A stretch of 37,490 nucleotides of DNA from Bacteroidota bacterium (lineage in GTDB: Bacteria > Bacteroidota > Bacteroidia > CAIKAF01), in assembly GCA_016866335.1 (NCBI GenBank), contig VGMT01000020.1, positions 1-37,490 on the forward strand, read 5' to 3'. The notes beneath the pieces were generated by a model. The model had not been told where the DNA came from and did no database searches. It saw only the letters and a list, made by a program, of their open reading frames with translations. This document shows positions 7,726 to 16,400 of this stretch, one piece after another (positions within the stretch are counted from its first letter, which is position 1; each line of letters starts with the position of its first letter). The translations under genes and the position numbers were made by a program.

Positions 7726-7809
7726 CTGGCTAACCTGTCCCTAAAACAGGGTGCAACCCTGTGTATTTCAAATCCCACACGATAAGCGGCCAAGCCGCCA
7801 TAAATTTGT

Positions 7810-7817
7810 TACTTTTG
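7810..7817 (+). promoter_or_regulatory. -7 promoter box of sucAB
   Basis: TACTTTTG matches TAnnTTTG and lies 36 bases before the sucA ATG at 7854. No well-placed -33 TTG was found. Confidence 0.5.
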
Positions 7818-7853
7818 TGCTGAACGCTGAATTTCGCTTAAGGCTATCGTCGC

Positions 7854-10634
7854 ATGGACTCATTTTCCTACCTAAGCAACGCCTCTCCCGAATCGGTTGA
7901 TGCCTTGTATCAAGCCTACCTAAAACATCCTGAAAGCGTGGATGAAAGTTGGAGGGATTTTTTCAAGGGCTTTGAATTTGCTCAACAGCATTTTCCTCAA
8001 ATGCCTTCGGCCACCCAAAACTTTAGCTCTAAAGAGTTTAATGTTATGGCGCTGATTGAAGGCTACAGAACCCGGGGCCACCTGTTTACCAAAACCAATC
8101 CCGTTCGCGAGCGCCGAAGCTACAGCCCGAACCTAGCGCTAGAACAGTTTGGTCTTTCTTCGGGCGACCTTGAAACCGTTTTTCAAGCTGGAGTTCAAAT
8201 TGGAATGGGGCCAGCCAAACTAAAGGACATCGTTGCCTACCTTGACGCGGTTTATTGCCACCACATTGGCATTGAGTTTATGTACATCCGCGATCCGGAA
8301 AAACTGCAATGGCTCAAAGAACAGTTTCACGAAATCAGCCACGAACAAACGTTTAACAACCAAGAAAAACTTGAAATTCTTGAGGCCCTGAACCAAGCCG
8401 TAGGATTCGAAAAATACGTTCACCGAAAGTTTGTTGGGCAAAAACGCTTTTCGCTGGAAGGCGGCGAAAGTTTAATCCCCGCCCTGGCCTCGGCCATTCA
8501 GCGTGGAGCCGAAAGTGGTGTAGAGGTCGTCGTTATGGGCATGGCCCACCGAGGCCGCTTGAACGTGCTGAGAAACGTTTTTCAAAAACCCGCCGCCGAA
8601 ATCTTTGCTGAATTCATGGGCAACGCCTACATAGAAAGCAATTTTGATGGAGACGTAAAATACCACTTGGGCTACGACGGAACCGTTAAAACCGCCTCTG
8701 GGCAGTCCGTTCACCTAAACCTGTTGCCCAATCCTTCGCACCTAGAGGCCGTCGGGCCCGTTGCCGAAGGATTAACCCGGGCCTTTGCCGACCAAGATTT
8801 GGGGGGCGATCTGAAAAAAGCCATGCCCATAGTCATACACGGCGACGCAGCCATTGCTGGGCAAGGTGTTGTGTACGAAATGGTTCAAATGTCCAAACTA
8901 GAGGGATACCGAACCGGAGGAACCCTTCATTTGGTCGTGAACAACCAAGTTGGATTTACCACCAATTACCTTGAAGGTCGATCTTCTACCTATTGCACCG
9001 ATGTGGCAAAGGTGGTACAGGCTCCAGTTTTTCACGTCAATGCCGACAATGCCGAGGCCGTGGTGCGGGTGATGCGCCTGGCCGTTGCCTACAGGCAGCG
9101 CTACAACGAAGACGTCTTTGTGGATTTACTTGGCTACCGAAAACATGGCCACAACGAAGGCGACGAGCCCCGATTTACCCAGCCTCTGCTCTACAAAAAC
9201 ATCGATAAACACCCCGACATTTACCAGTTGTACAAAAAACAACTGCTGGAGTCTGGCGTTTTAGATGCCGCTCAAGCCGAATTGAAAGAAAAGCAGTATG
9301 CGGCGCATTTGGATGAGGAATTGGAGAAAAGCAAGCAGGTTCAAGCCGCTTTTGTTCGGCCTTTCCTCGGTTCCAGATATGCCTCGTTCAAAAAGGCCGG
9401 TATTGCCGATGTAGAAAAAAGCCCCGCCACAGGACTTCCGAAAAAGACTTTGCAAATCTGGCTCAATTCCCTGAATTCCTTGCCCGCCGACAAGGCCTTT
9501 TTGCGGAAAATCTCAAAAATATTCGCCGACCGGCAAGAAATGGTAAAAACCGACCGCTTGGATTGGGCCTTAGGTGAAGCTTTGGCGTATGCCAGTGTGT
9601 TGGCCGAAGGGGGACACGTTCGATTGAGCGGGCAAGATTGCGTTCGTGGAACCTTCTCGCACCGGCACGCCATTGTGCGGGTTGAAGATTCGGAAGAAGA
9701 ATATACGCCTCTAGACCATATTCCAGGAAAAAAAGGCCGCTTCAATGTGTACAACTCCCTGCTTTCGGAATATGCCGTGCTGGGATTTGAATACGGATAC
9801 GCCCTTGGCATTCCCTCGGGCCTTACCCTGTGGGAGGCCCAATTTGGCGACTTTAACAACGGAGCCCAAATTGTTATTGACCAATACATTTCGAGCGGTG
9901 AAGACAAATGGCATAGCCAAAACGGTTTGGTAATGTTGCTTCCGCATGGGTACGAAGGCCAAGGTGCCGAGCACTCCTCGGCCCGGCTTGAGCGCTTCTT
10001 GAATTTGTGCGCCGAATTGAACATGCAGGTGATCAATTGCACCAGTCCGGCCAACTTTTTTCATGCCCTACGCCGTCAATTGCACCGTCCTTTCCGCAAG
10101 CCCCTGGTGGTCATGAGCCCAAAAAGCCTGTTGCGCCACCCAGAATGCGTCAGCTCTATCGACGATTTCGCCGGAAAAACAGCTTTCCAGGAAGTTATTG
10201 ACGACCCTAGTGCTAAAGCCTCGGAGGTAACAACCTTGGTGTTTTGCAGCGGCAAGATCTACTTTGAACTGATTGCACGCAAGAAAGCGGAAAAAGCAAA
10301 CCACATTGCTCTAATACGGATTGAACAGCTGTTCCCCTTCCCTGCCACACAGGTAAACGCAATAATTGACGGGTATTTAAAAGCCGACCGTTTTATTTGG
10401 GTGCAAGAAGAGCCCGAAAACATGGGGGCTTGGAGTTTTATCCTTAGAGCCAACCACAAAAGCCAAAAACGGGTGCTACCACTTGAAGTTATTGCTCAGC
10501 AGGCCTCGGCCAGCCCGGCAACCGGCTCGTCCAAAGAAGCTGCCCGCCGGCAAGCCGACATCATCAATCGGGTATTTGAACGCCCGGCTACATCGAAGAC
10601 CTCATCGCGTACTGCAACCTCAAAATCTGCCTGA
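7854..10634 (+). CDS. sucA: 2-oxoglutarate dehydrogenase E1 component
   Basis: 926 residues, close to the 933 of E. coli SucA. It decarboxylates 2-oxoglutarate with thiamine diphosphate and transfers the succinyl group to E2 in the TCA cycle. The N-terminal ~45 residues ([20 protein letters not shown]) are the E2-binding segment. [12 protein letters not shown] lies near residue 227. The thiamine diphosphate/Mg site is [13 protein letters not shown] at about 329, followed by [10 protein letters not shown]. The transketolase-like Pyr domain contains GTFSHRHA and [16 protein letters not shown]. The C-terminus has [10 protein letters not shown]. The last ~40 residues are a low-complexity Ala/Ser/Thr/Lys tail not usual for the family. 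sucB begins 2 bases after the stop. E3 (lpd) is not in the window. Confidence 0.97.
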   Translation: MDSFSYLSNASPESVDALYQAYLKHPESVDESWRDFFKGFEFAQQHFPQMPSATQNFSSKEFNVMALIEGYRTRGHLFTKTNPVRERRSYSPNLALEQFGLSSGDLETVFQAGVQIGMGPAKLKDIVAYLDAVYCHHIGIEFMYIRDPEKLQWLKEQFHEISHEQTFNNQEKLEILEALNQAVGFEKYVHRKFVGQKRFSLEGGESLIPALASAIQRGAESGVEVVVMGMAHRGRLNVLRNVFQKPAAEIFAEFMGNAYIESNFDGDVKYHLGYDGTVKTASGQSVHLNLLPNPSHLEAVGPVAEGLTRAFADQDLGGDLKKAMPIVIHGDAAIAGQGVVYEMVQMSKLEGYRTGGTLHLVVNNQVGFTTNYLEGRSSTYCTDVAKVVQAPVFHVNADNAEAVVRVMRLAVAYRQRYNEDVFVDLLGYRKHGHNEGDEPRFTQPLLYKNIDKHPDIYQLYKKQLLESGVLDAAQAELKEKQYAAHLDEELEKSKQVQAAFVRPFLGSRYASFKKAGIADVEKSPATGLPKKTLQIWLNSLNSLPADKAFLRKISKIFADRQEMVKTDRLDWALGEALAYASVLAEGGHVRLSGQDCVRGTFSHRHAIVRVEDSEEEYTPLDHIPGKKGRFNVYNSLLSEYAVLGFEYGYALGIPSGLTLWEAQFGDFNNGAQIVIDQYISSGEDKWHSQNGLVMLLPHGYEGQGAEHSSARLERFLNLCAELNMQVINCTSPANFFHALRRQLHRPFRKPLVVMSPKSLLRHPECVSSIDDFAGKTAFQEVIDDPSAKASEVTTLVFCSGKIYFELIARKKAEKANHIALIRIEQLFPFPATQVNAIIDGYLKADRFIWVQEEPENMGAWSFILRANHKSQKRVLPLEVIAQQASASPATGSSKEAARRQADIINRVFERPATSKTSSRTATSKSA

Positions 10635-10636
10635 TT

Positions 10637-11875
10637 ATGATTTTATCCATGAAGGTGCCCAGCCCGGGCGAATCCATATCGGAAGTTCAAATCGCCTCTT
10701 GGCTTAAAGCCGATGGCCAATACGTTCACAAAGACGAAGACTTGGTTGAAGTTGATTCCGACAAAGCAACCTTGGCCATTCCTGCCGAAGCCTCTGGCAT
10801 TTTGCGCATTACCATAGCCGAAGGCGAGGTAGTGAAGGTGGGCGATGAAATATGCACCATCGACACCTCGGCAAAAGCACCCGAGGGCGAAGCCGCCGCT
10901 CCGGCACCTGTTGCCGAGGCAAAAGCGGCTCCGGCGGCAGCACCAAGCCCTGTCAATACACCAACGGCCCCGGCAGCTCAGCCCAAGGCCGATGCCATTC
11001 CCTCGCCGGCGGCAGCAAAAATCATGCGCGAAAACAACATTAGCCCGGCTCAAATTCCTGGAAACGGCAAAGACGGACGCATCACCAAGCAAGATGTGTT
11101 GGCGGCCTTGGCCTCGGGTTTTGCGCCAGTTTCTGCTGCTGGAACGCGCACTACCGAGCGTAAAAAAATGAGCATGCTACGCAAAAAAGTGGCTGAACGC
11201 CTTGTGTCGGTGAAAAACGAAACCGCCATGCTTACCACTTTCAACGAGGTAGATATGACGGCCATTATGGCCATGCGGACTCGGCACAAAGAACAATTCG
11301 GAAAGGTGCACAACATCGGTCTTGGCTTCATGTCTTTTTTCACCAAAGCCGTAACACAGGCCTTGGAAGCGTTCCCCGCCGTGAACGCCATGATTGACGG
11401 AGATGAAATTGTGTACCACCATTACTGCGACGTGGGCATTGCCGTTAGCACCCCAAAAGGGCTAATGGTTCCCGTTATTCGAAATGCCGAGGACCTTTCT
11501 TTGGCCGGCATTGAACAGAGCATAAAAGACTTAGCCATTAAGGCCCGCGACGGAAAACTCAGCATTGAAGACATGAGCGGAGGTACGTTTACCATCACCA
11601 ATGGGGGTGTTTTCGGCTCCCTAATGTCCACTCCCATCATCAATCCTCCGCAGGTTGCCATTTTGGGCATGCACAAAATTCAAGACCGCCCTATGGCCAT
11701 CAACGGAAAGGTCGAAATCCGCCCAATGATGTACTTGGCATTAAGCTACGACCACCGCATTATTGACGGCAAGGAATCGGTGAGTTTCTTGGTGCATGTC
11801 AAAGAATCGTTGGAGAATCCAGAACGTATGCTGTTCGGTGGCAAATCGCCCGAAGAGGTGTTGCTGGGGCTGTAA
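10637..11875 (+). CDS. sucB: Dihydrolipoamide succinyltransferase E2 of 2-oxoglutarate dehydrogenase
   Basis: 412 residues. An N-terminal lipoyl domain (residues 1-80) carries the lipoylated lysine K43 in [14 protein letters not shown]. An Ala/Pro-rich linker follows. The peripheral subunit-binding domain is at about 115-150 ([32 protein letters not shown]), and the catalytic acyltransferase domain runs to the end. The active-site motif [12 protein letters not shown] places the catalytic His at H373 with Asp D377. [13 protein letters not shown] fits the standard SucB start, and the 2-base gap to sucA implies one transcript. It is distinguished from pyruvate dehydrogenase E2 by its single lipoyl domain and its sucA neighbour. 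Confidence 0.96.
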   Translation: MILSMKVPSPGESISEVQIASWLKADGQYVHKDEDLVEVDSDKATLAIPAEASGILRITIAEGEVVKVGDEICTIDTSAKAPEGEAAAPAPVAEAKAAPAAAPSPVNTPTAPAAQPKADAIPSPAAAKIMRENNISPAQIPGNGKDGRITKQDVLAALASGFAPVSAAGTRTTERKKMSMLRKKVAERLVSVKNETAMLTTFNEVDMTAIMAMRTRHKEQFGKVHNIGLGFMSFFTKAVTQALEAFPAVNAMIDGDEIVYHHYCDVGIAVSTPKGLMVPVIRNAEDLSLAGIEQSIKDLAIKARDGKLSIEDMSGGTFTITNGGVFGSLMSTPIINPPQVAILGMHKIQDRPMAINGKVEIRPMMYLALSYDHRIIDGKESVSFLVHVKESLENPERMLFGGKSPEEVLLGL

Positions 11876-11934
11876 TTCGCCTGTAGGCCTGTTCGGCGCT
11901 TATTCCCAGCTGCTGTTTTGCTGATGGCATTGTC

Positions 11935-11965
11935 TTGCTGCACTTGATGCTATCGTTTACCTTTG
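11935..11965 (+). promoter_or_regulatory. Promoter of the DUF4293 gene
   Basis: TTG at 11935-11937, a 20-base spacer, and TACCTTTG at 11958-11965 match the Bacteroidota -33/-7 layout. The ATG follows 17 bases later at 11983. Confidence 0.65.
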
Positions 11966-11982
11966 TGCATTAACCTAGAAAA

Positions 11983-12411
11983 ATGATACAACGCGTTCAA
12001 ACATTGTGGATGCTGGCGGCGCTCATCAGCCAGTTGGTACTGGCTTTTCTGCCCTTTGCTGCCGGCCCCGGCTACAGTTATTCTGCCTGGACTTTGCTTG
12101 GCCAAGGGCATGTGCTTCCTGGCGCAAGCACCCTGCTTACCGCCTTTGGCATGGGGCTGCTGATGCCCCTTATGGCGGTATTTTTGTATAAAAAGCGGAA
12201 AGTGCAGGCCCGGGTTTTGGTGTACGCCCTGGTATCGCAAGGCTTGTTTTCCATTTTTGCTTGGGCCCGAGCCTTGGGCATGGAAGGGCTGAATTTGGCG
12301 GGTTCTGCCGGCCTATTTTGGCCGGTTATCAGCATTGTATGCTTGTCGCTGGCCATTCGTGGAGTTATGAAAGACGAGGCCTTGGTGCGCAGCATGGACC
12401 GCGTACGGTAA
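11983..12411 (+). CDS. DUF4293 family membrane protein
   Basis: 142 residues with four predicted membrane helices: roughly residues 6-26, 46-66, 77-96 and 104-126. It opens with MIQRVQTLWML and ends with KDEALVRSMDRVR; both ends are characteristic of DUF4293, a family found essentially only in Bacteroidota and with no assigned function. Positively charged KKRK after helix 2 suggests that loop is cytoplasmic. It has its own promoter, so it is monocistronic. A hairpin element starts 40 bases after the stop. Confidence 0.88.
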   Translation: MIQRVQTLWMLAALISQLVLAFLPFAAGPGYSYSAWTLLGQGHVLPGASTLLTAFGMGLLMPLMAVFLYKKRKVQARVLVYALVSQGLFSIFAWARALGMEGLNLAGSAGLFWPVISIVCLSLAIRGVMKDEALVRSMDRVR

Positions 12412-12450
12412 ACGCGGGTTGCGACCGTTTTTCGGACTTAGATTTTTTTG

Positions 12451-12595
12451 GGGGCGGCAGCCGGGCTTTCCGGGTTAGTCCTCGGTGCAGGATTGGGGCA
12501 CTGCCTAGCGGCCCGTAGCTCCCAAGGTCGCTCGGCCCGCAAGGCATTGCCAGCCAACCTGCCCGCTGCGGGCTATCCACGTCAATCCCTGCCGC
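12451..12595 (-). repeat. Dispersed GC-rich hairpin element, copy 3
   Basis: The type-A end is GGGCGGCAGCCGGGCTTTCC near 12452, preceded by a T-run. The core appears inverted (GCTCCCAAGGTCGC, 12518-12531) and the type-B end is TCAATCCCTGCCGC (12582-12595). It lies directly downstream of the DUF4293 gene. Confidence 0.8.
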
Positions 12596-12643
12596 AGTAC
12601 CGAAATCCCTTCGTTTGCGAAATCTGCGAGGCTGCCTGGGGCC
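12584..12643 (+). repeat. 60-base direct repeat, first copy
   Basis: It starts AATCCCTGCCGCAGTACCGA and ends GAGGCTGCCTGGGGCC, and is repeated without a mismatch at 12716-12775 (offset 132 bases). Both copies begin with the type-B end of the hairpin element, so a second partial element was inserted or duplicated here. Confidence 0.85.
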
Positions 12644-12715
12644 ATCCTGCCGCCCGGCTTCGTTGGTCGGCCTTAAGAGCGCCGGTTGCCTTGCCCCTTG
12701 GGGACAGCCCGAATT

Positions 12716-12775
12716 AATCCCTGCCGCAGTACCGAAATCCCTTCGTTTGCGAAATCTGCGAGGCTGCCTGGGGCC
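12716..12775 (+). repeat. 60-base direct repeat, second copy
   Basis: Exact copy of 12584-12643. Its right edge, CTGCCTGGGGCC, is the point where the sequence switches abruptly to AT-rich DNA (the cassette remnant). Confidence 0.85.
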
Positions 12776-12973
12776 CAAATTATTGCCAACGTGGGTGGTG
12801 TTTCAGGAGTTGATGAACTTAAAAGCTATGGAGATGTAACAGTTGAATTAACTTCGAAATTTTGGACTATGTTCGTTATATCAATTATTATGTTTATTGT
12901 CGACATATATTTTGCAAGGAAATTGAATAATATTAATTCGTCCCAAGATAATCAGGGAAATGAAACTAAATAA
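12776..12973 (+). pseudogene. 5'-truncated membrane-protein remnant in a gene-cassette position
   Basis: The frame ending at 12973 codes for about 65 residues from VGGVSGVDELKSY through one strong membrane helix (FWTMFVISIIMFIVDIYFA) to a polar tail (NNINSSQDNQGNETK). Its base composition is clearly more AT-rich than the flanks. The 5' side is cut off by the GC-rich direct repeat, and the frame's upstream codons there are repeat-derived. I do not recognise the family. It ends 45 bases before an attC-like hairpin, the usual layout of an integron gene cassette. A short intact gene starting at an internal codon is possible but less likely. Confidence 0.55.
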
Positions 12974-13017
12974 GTTTAATAATATTAGAATTTCAAAAGA
13001 AACTGATCAAGAACAAG

Positions 13018-13143
13018 CCCATAACAGCACCTAAAAGAAATTGGCGGAAATGTGCTCCGTAGAAAGATTTGTGGTAAAAGAATTTTTCTTCTCCGCAAAA
13101 GCATCTCGGTTAAAACCCGCCAACTTCTTTTAGCCGCAAAACG
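13018..13143 (+). repeat. Integron attC-like imperfect hairpin
   Basis: The left arm CCTAAAAGAAATTGGCGG (13030-13047) and right arm CCGCCAACTTCTTTTAG (13117-13133) are near-perfect reverse complements, apart from one mismatch and an extra base. They are flanked by CCATAACAGC on the left and GCCGCAAAACG on the right. The ~125-base length, outer core-like TAAC and ACG ends, and asymmetric AT-rich middle match the long attC sites of chromosomal integrons (VCR-like). The expected GTTRRRY after AAAAC is present only as its first G; the sequence then changes to the next gene. Homology to known attC models is not tested. Confidence 0.55.
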
Positions 13144-13152
13144 GACCCTGTA

Positions 13153-14247
13153 TTGCGGATGCACTACAAAGCACTTACGGCTGCCCAGTGGGAAAAGGTA
13201 TATCCCATTGCTATTTTAGACGAAATTCAAAAAGAGCCCTCTTTGATTGAAAGCATTAAGGCGGTTTACGACCAATTTGAGGACCCCAGGTATTTGCTCT
13301 TGGGCAGCAGTCAAATCATGCTCCTAAAACAAGTAAAGGAAAGCCTTGCCGGGCGGTGCATCGTTGAAGAGTTGTATCCGCTAACCCTAACAGAAATGCA
13401 AACGGATGGCTTTGACGTTCCGGCTCGGCTGTCTGGATTTCAGCAAATGCTAAAGGAATTAAAGCTGCCCAACATGGCCCCTGCTCTGCAAATGGATGCC
13501 CGACACCCCCAGATTTTAGCCGCATTTTCTAATTATTTACAGTTTGGCGGGTACCCTGCGCTAACTTCGGAAGGGCTGAGCGATTCAGAGAAAAGGGAAT
13601 GGCTGCGCAACTACCAACGGACGTATTTGGAAAGAGATGTTCGGGACCTTGCGGAATTCCGGAATTTAGAACCTTTTGTTCGAATTCAAAAAACGGCAGC
13701 CCTTTCAACCGGGCAGCTGATAAATTACTCTTGGCTAGCCAAAGAGGCTGGAGTTCAAATCAATACTGCTCAACGGTTTATTCATTATTTAGAGCTGAGT
13801 TATCAGGCCATATTGTTGCCCTCATGGCATAAAAATGCATTGAAAAGACTCGCTAAGTCGCCCAAGATTCATTTTTTAGATCCTGGGGTACAGCGCAGCA
13901 TTGTCGGAAATCTTGAGGGGAACCTTTCTGGCCATGAATTTGAAAGCGCCTTGATTGCCGAAATGTACAAGCAGGCCAAAAACATGGGTTTTACCGGGGA
14001 TTTTTACCACCTTCGAACCCTAGACGGGCGGGAGTTGGATTTGTTGATTGAAACTCCTGAAGGGTACATGGCCGTCGAAATCAAAAAAAGCAACAGGGTA
14101 AATGCAACGGATGCTCGGCACCTTAAAGGATTGGAGGATTATCTTGACAAGCCTATTTTACAGCGCCTTTTGCTTAGCCAAGATCCAGAGGTAAAGAGCC
14201 TGGGCAATGGAATTATGGCATTGCCGGCCGCTTTGTTTTTATCATAA
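13153..14247 (+). pseudogene. N-terminally truncated ATP-binding protein (AAA_14/DUF4143 type)
   Basis: 364 codons. The frame enters directly at the Walker B region (IAILDEIQKEPSLI, residues ~17-30). It continues through the sensor segment (YLLLGSSQIMLLK) and the family motif FGGYPALTSE and RTYLERDVRDL. The DUF4143 C-terminal nuclease-like domain has GHEFESALIAEM, GRELDLLIETPEGYMAVEIKKS. Full-length relatives carry ~80 more N-terminal residues with a Walker A GxxxxGKT; these are absent. The missing part ends where the attC-like hairpin ends. Available starts (TTG 13153, ATG 13159) lack a promoter. ATP binding is therefore probably lost. The remaining frame is undamaged, so the truncation looks recent. 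D and ExK nuclease-like residues (ELDLLI, VEIKK) are kept. Confidence 0.75.
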
Positions 14248-14312
14248 ATGCTGTTTTGACAGCTGCCAAAAACGTACATGGGTTGGGGAGCCGTTCGCCA
14301 TTTATGCCGCCC

Positions 14313-14456
14313 GCGGCAGGGATTGACGTGGCCAGCCCGCAAAGGGACGAGCGGAAGCCGCTGCCGCTAAAAAAGAGCGACCTTGGGAGCTCCTTTTTTA
14401 GCCACAGCGGCCCGCTTGGAACTGCGGACTGAGCCCGGAAAGCCCGGCTGCCGCCC
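14313..14456 (+). repeat. Dispersed GC-rich hairpin element, copy 4
   Basis: Type-B end GCGGCAGGGATTGA (14313-14326), core GCGACCTTGGGAGC (14377-14390), type-A end GAGCCCGGAAAGCCCGGC...GCCGCCC. It sits between two converging genes and ends 14 bases before the tsaB stop side. On the minus strand it follows a T-run just after tsaB. Confidence 0.8.
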
Positions 14457-14470
14457 AACAAAAAAACGTT

Positions 14471-15115
14471 TTACCCTTTTGGACCCGGCGTAAAAGCCTT
14501 TAAATAATGGGGTTCCAAGTAGGTGGCGTCGGCAAATTTCTGTTGCTCCAAATACTGATTTGCCAGGCGGGCAAAGGCTTGGGCGAAGGGGAGGTCGGGA
14601 AGCACTTTGCTGTACCCGAATTCTTGAACCAGTTTTGGGCTGCCATCGCCCGCGATCCAAGCGCCTTCTAAATCGTCTGAACGTTGAACCACCAAAGCCT
14701 GGTCGGGGCCAAGCCGCTCGGCACGGTGGTTAAACCGGGCGGTGTACACCTCCATGCGGCGCGCGTCCATAACCGGCATAAGCACATCGTGTTCTCCGGC
14801 CTTTTCATTCAAAGTCAGGTGCATAGCCAAGGCCAAAACATCTAAGGTGGGAATGGCCAAAATGGGAACGTTTGCGCCAAAGGCATAGCCTTTGGCCACC
14901 GATGCGGCGATGCGTAAGCCGGTGTAGGAGCCGGGACCCAGGGTGATGCCAACCGCGTCGGCTTTGTTTCCGTTCAAGGATTGCTGTGCCAGCACGGTTA
15001 ACATTGAGGCGTGCTGCATGGGCTCATTCAGTTCGTGCCAGGCTGAAAGCCTGTTGTTTTCGATCAATCCACATCGGCAAACCGATGTGGAGGCGTCCAT
15101 CAACAGAATGCGCAT
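14471..15115 (-). CDS. tsaB: tRNA threonylcarbamoyladenosine biosynthesis protein TsaB
   Basis: 214 residues. TsaB is the inactive ASKHA-fold partner that scaffolds TsaD (and TsaE) for adding threonylcarbamoyl to A37 of ANN-decoding tRNAs. Visible marks are the N-terminal MRILLMDASTSVC strand-loop, the GPGSYTGLRIAASVAKGYAF helix at about residues 61-80, and PVMDARRMEVYTA near 118. The protein is slightly shorter than E. coli TsaB (231). Its ATG shares one base with the stop of the upstream adaptor gene (TAATG), indicating translational coupling with the efflux genes. Confidence 0.93.
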   Translation of the reverse strand: MRILLMDASTSVCRCGLIENNRLSAWHELNEPMQHASMLTVLAQQSLNGNKADAVGITLGPGSYTGLRIAASVAKGYAFGANVPILAIPTLDVLALAMHLTLNEKAGEHDVLMPVMDARRMEVYTARFNHRAERLGPDQALVVQRSDDLEGAWIAGDGSPKLVQEFGYSKVLPDLPFAQAFARLANQYLEQQKFADATYLEPHYLKAFTPGPKG

Positions 15116-16398
15116 TAGGGTTCTACCAGTGTTTCGTACAGCATGGACTTGTCGACCACCTGAATAAGGTCGCCCTCTTTCAGGGTTTTAGAAATCAAGG
15201 AATAAGGACCAGAAACAACTTGTTTGTAGTTACCTAAGCCCGATTTAATTTCGATGTACTGAAGGTCTTGGATGCCGGTTTCGACTTGGAGCATTTTGGC
15301 TTTACCTGAGTCGGCAAAGAAAACATACTCTTTAAAGGAAGCAAGACTTGAGGCGGGTTGGGTGGTGTCGGCGCGGGCAACGACGGCGCCGATGGGAATG
15401 GACTTGACGCGTATGGCCCGCCGGGTTCTGATGTCGACCGAAGCAGACATACCTGGCCGAAAGGGCGACATTTTTGAATTTAGCCCTACGAGCAAATCCT
15501 GATACGAGGCGCGCAGAATTCGGATACGGACTTCAAAATTTGTAACCTGGTCGGTAGAAACGATGGCATTTTGCCCTGCAGGCGAATTGGCAATCGAGGT
15601 AACGACACCTAAGAAGGTTCGGTTTGAGTAGGCATCAACCTCAATGCTGGCCGTGTCGCCCAGTTTCACTTTTACGATATCGTTTTCGTTTACTTCAACC
15701 CGGACTTCCATGTTGCTTAGGTTGGCAATGCGCAGCATCTCGGTTCCGGTCATTTGGGCGGTACCCACCACGCGTTCTCCTTTTTCAACACCAAGGCGTG
15801 AAACGACGCCATCCATGGGCGACAAAAGTCGGGTTCTGTTTAGGCTTTCGTTAGCGGCTTTTAAACTGGCTTGGACGCTGCGCACATTGTAAGCGGCACC
15901 ATCGACGGCTTGTTTGGCGGCTTTAATTTCGTTTTGAGCCACCAAATAGGCCGATTTGCTTTGTTCGTACTCGGCCGAAGAAATGGCCTCTTTTTGGTAC
16001 AGTTTTGTGCTGCGCTGAAAAGCCAGTTCCGCTTGTTCAAACTGAGCTTCGGCTTGAGATTGACGGGCTTTTGCCGAGGCCAGCCCTGATTGAGCCTGAA
16101 GGACCATGGCCTGCATTCGATCGCTTTCAGAAGCGTAAATTTCGGGGTTGATTTCCATCAGAAACTGACCTTCCTTTACGGAATCGCCTTCGGCTATAAA
16201 CAAGTCAACGATTTCACCTGAAACATCTGAGCTTATTTTCACTTCGACCTCGGGCTGGATTTTGCCGGAGGCTGAAATGGTTTCGACGATGTCGCGGACG
16301 GCTACGCTGTCGGTGTACACCATTTCACCATCGGCTCCGCCACATTGAACAAAAAACAGGCTAAGAAATGCGCTAAGGAAAAGAAAGAGCTTTTTCAT
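15115..16398 (-). CDS. Efflux periplasmic adaptor (HlyD/MacA-like membrane fusion protein)
   Basis: 427 residues. The N-terminus is a signal sequence with a cysteine at C19 (LSLFFVQC), suggesting a lipoprotein anchor, though Gln at -1 is not canonical. The lipoyl/barrel-sandwich halves are at about 45-80 (GKIQPEVEVKISSDVSGEI) and 195-225 (LSPMDGVVSRLGVEKGERV). They enclose a long alpha-hairpin rich in Ala, Gln and Glu. A beta-barrel domain follows (VEVNENDIVKVKLGD, GMSASVDIRT). The family bridges inner-membrane pumps to TolC. The gene lies 2 bases after a tolC-like gene. No pump gene is adjacent, so the partner is probably a MacB-type ABC or RND protein coded elsewhere. Confidence 0.92.
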   Translation of the reverse strand: MKKLFLFLSAFLSLFFVQCGGADGEMVYTDSVAVRDIVETISASGKIQPEVEVKISSDVSGEIVDLFIAEGDSVKEGQFLMEINPEIYASESDRMQAMVLQAQSGLASAKARQSQAEAQFEQAELAFQRSTKLYQKEAISSAEYEQSKSAYLVAQNEIKAAKQAVDGAAYNVRSVQASLKAANESLNRTRLLSPMDGVVSRLGVEKGERVVGTAQMTGTEMLRIANLSNMEVRVEVNENDIVKVKLGDTASIEVDAYSNRTFLGVVTSIANSPAGQNAIVSTDQVTNFEVRIRILRASYQDLLVGLNSKMSPFRPGMSASVDIRTRRAIRVKSIPIGAVVARADTTQPASSLASFKEYVFFADSGKAKMLQVETGIQDLQYIEIKSGLGNYKQVVSGPYSLISKTLKEGDLIQVVDKSMLYETLVEP

Positions 16399-16400
16399 GG

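Noticed and set aside
7390-7785. Three overlapping frames rich in Arg-Ser-Phe-Ile-His
   Set aside because: They are by-products of a stop-free TTCN tetranucleotide repeat, open in all three frames.
12365-12778. 137-codon minus-strand frame after the DUF4293 gene
   Set aside because: It translates the hairpin element and the 60-base direct repeat; the duplicated peptide segment only mirrors the DNA repeat.
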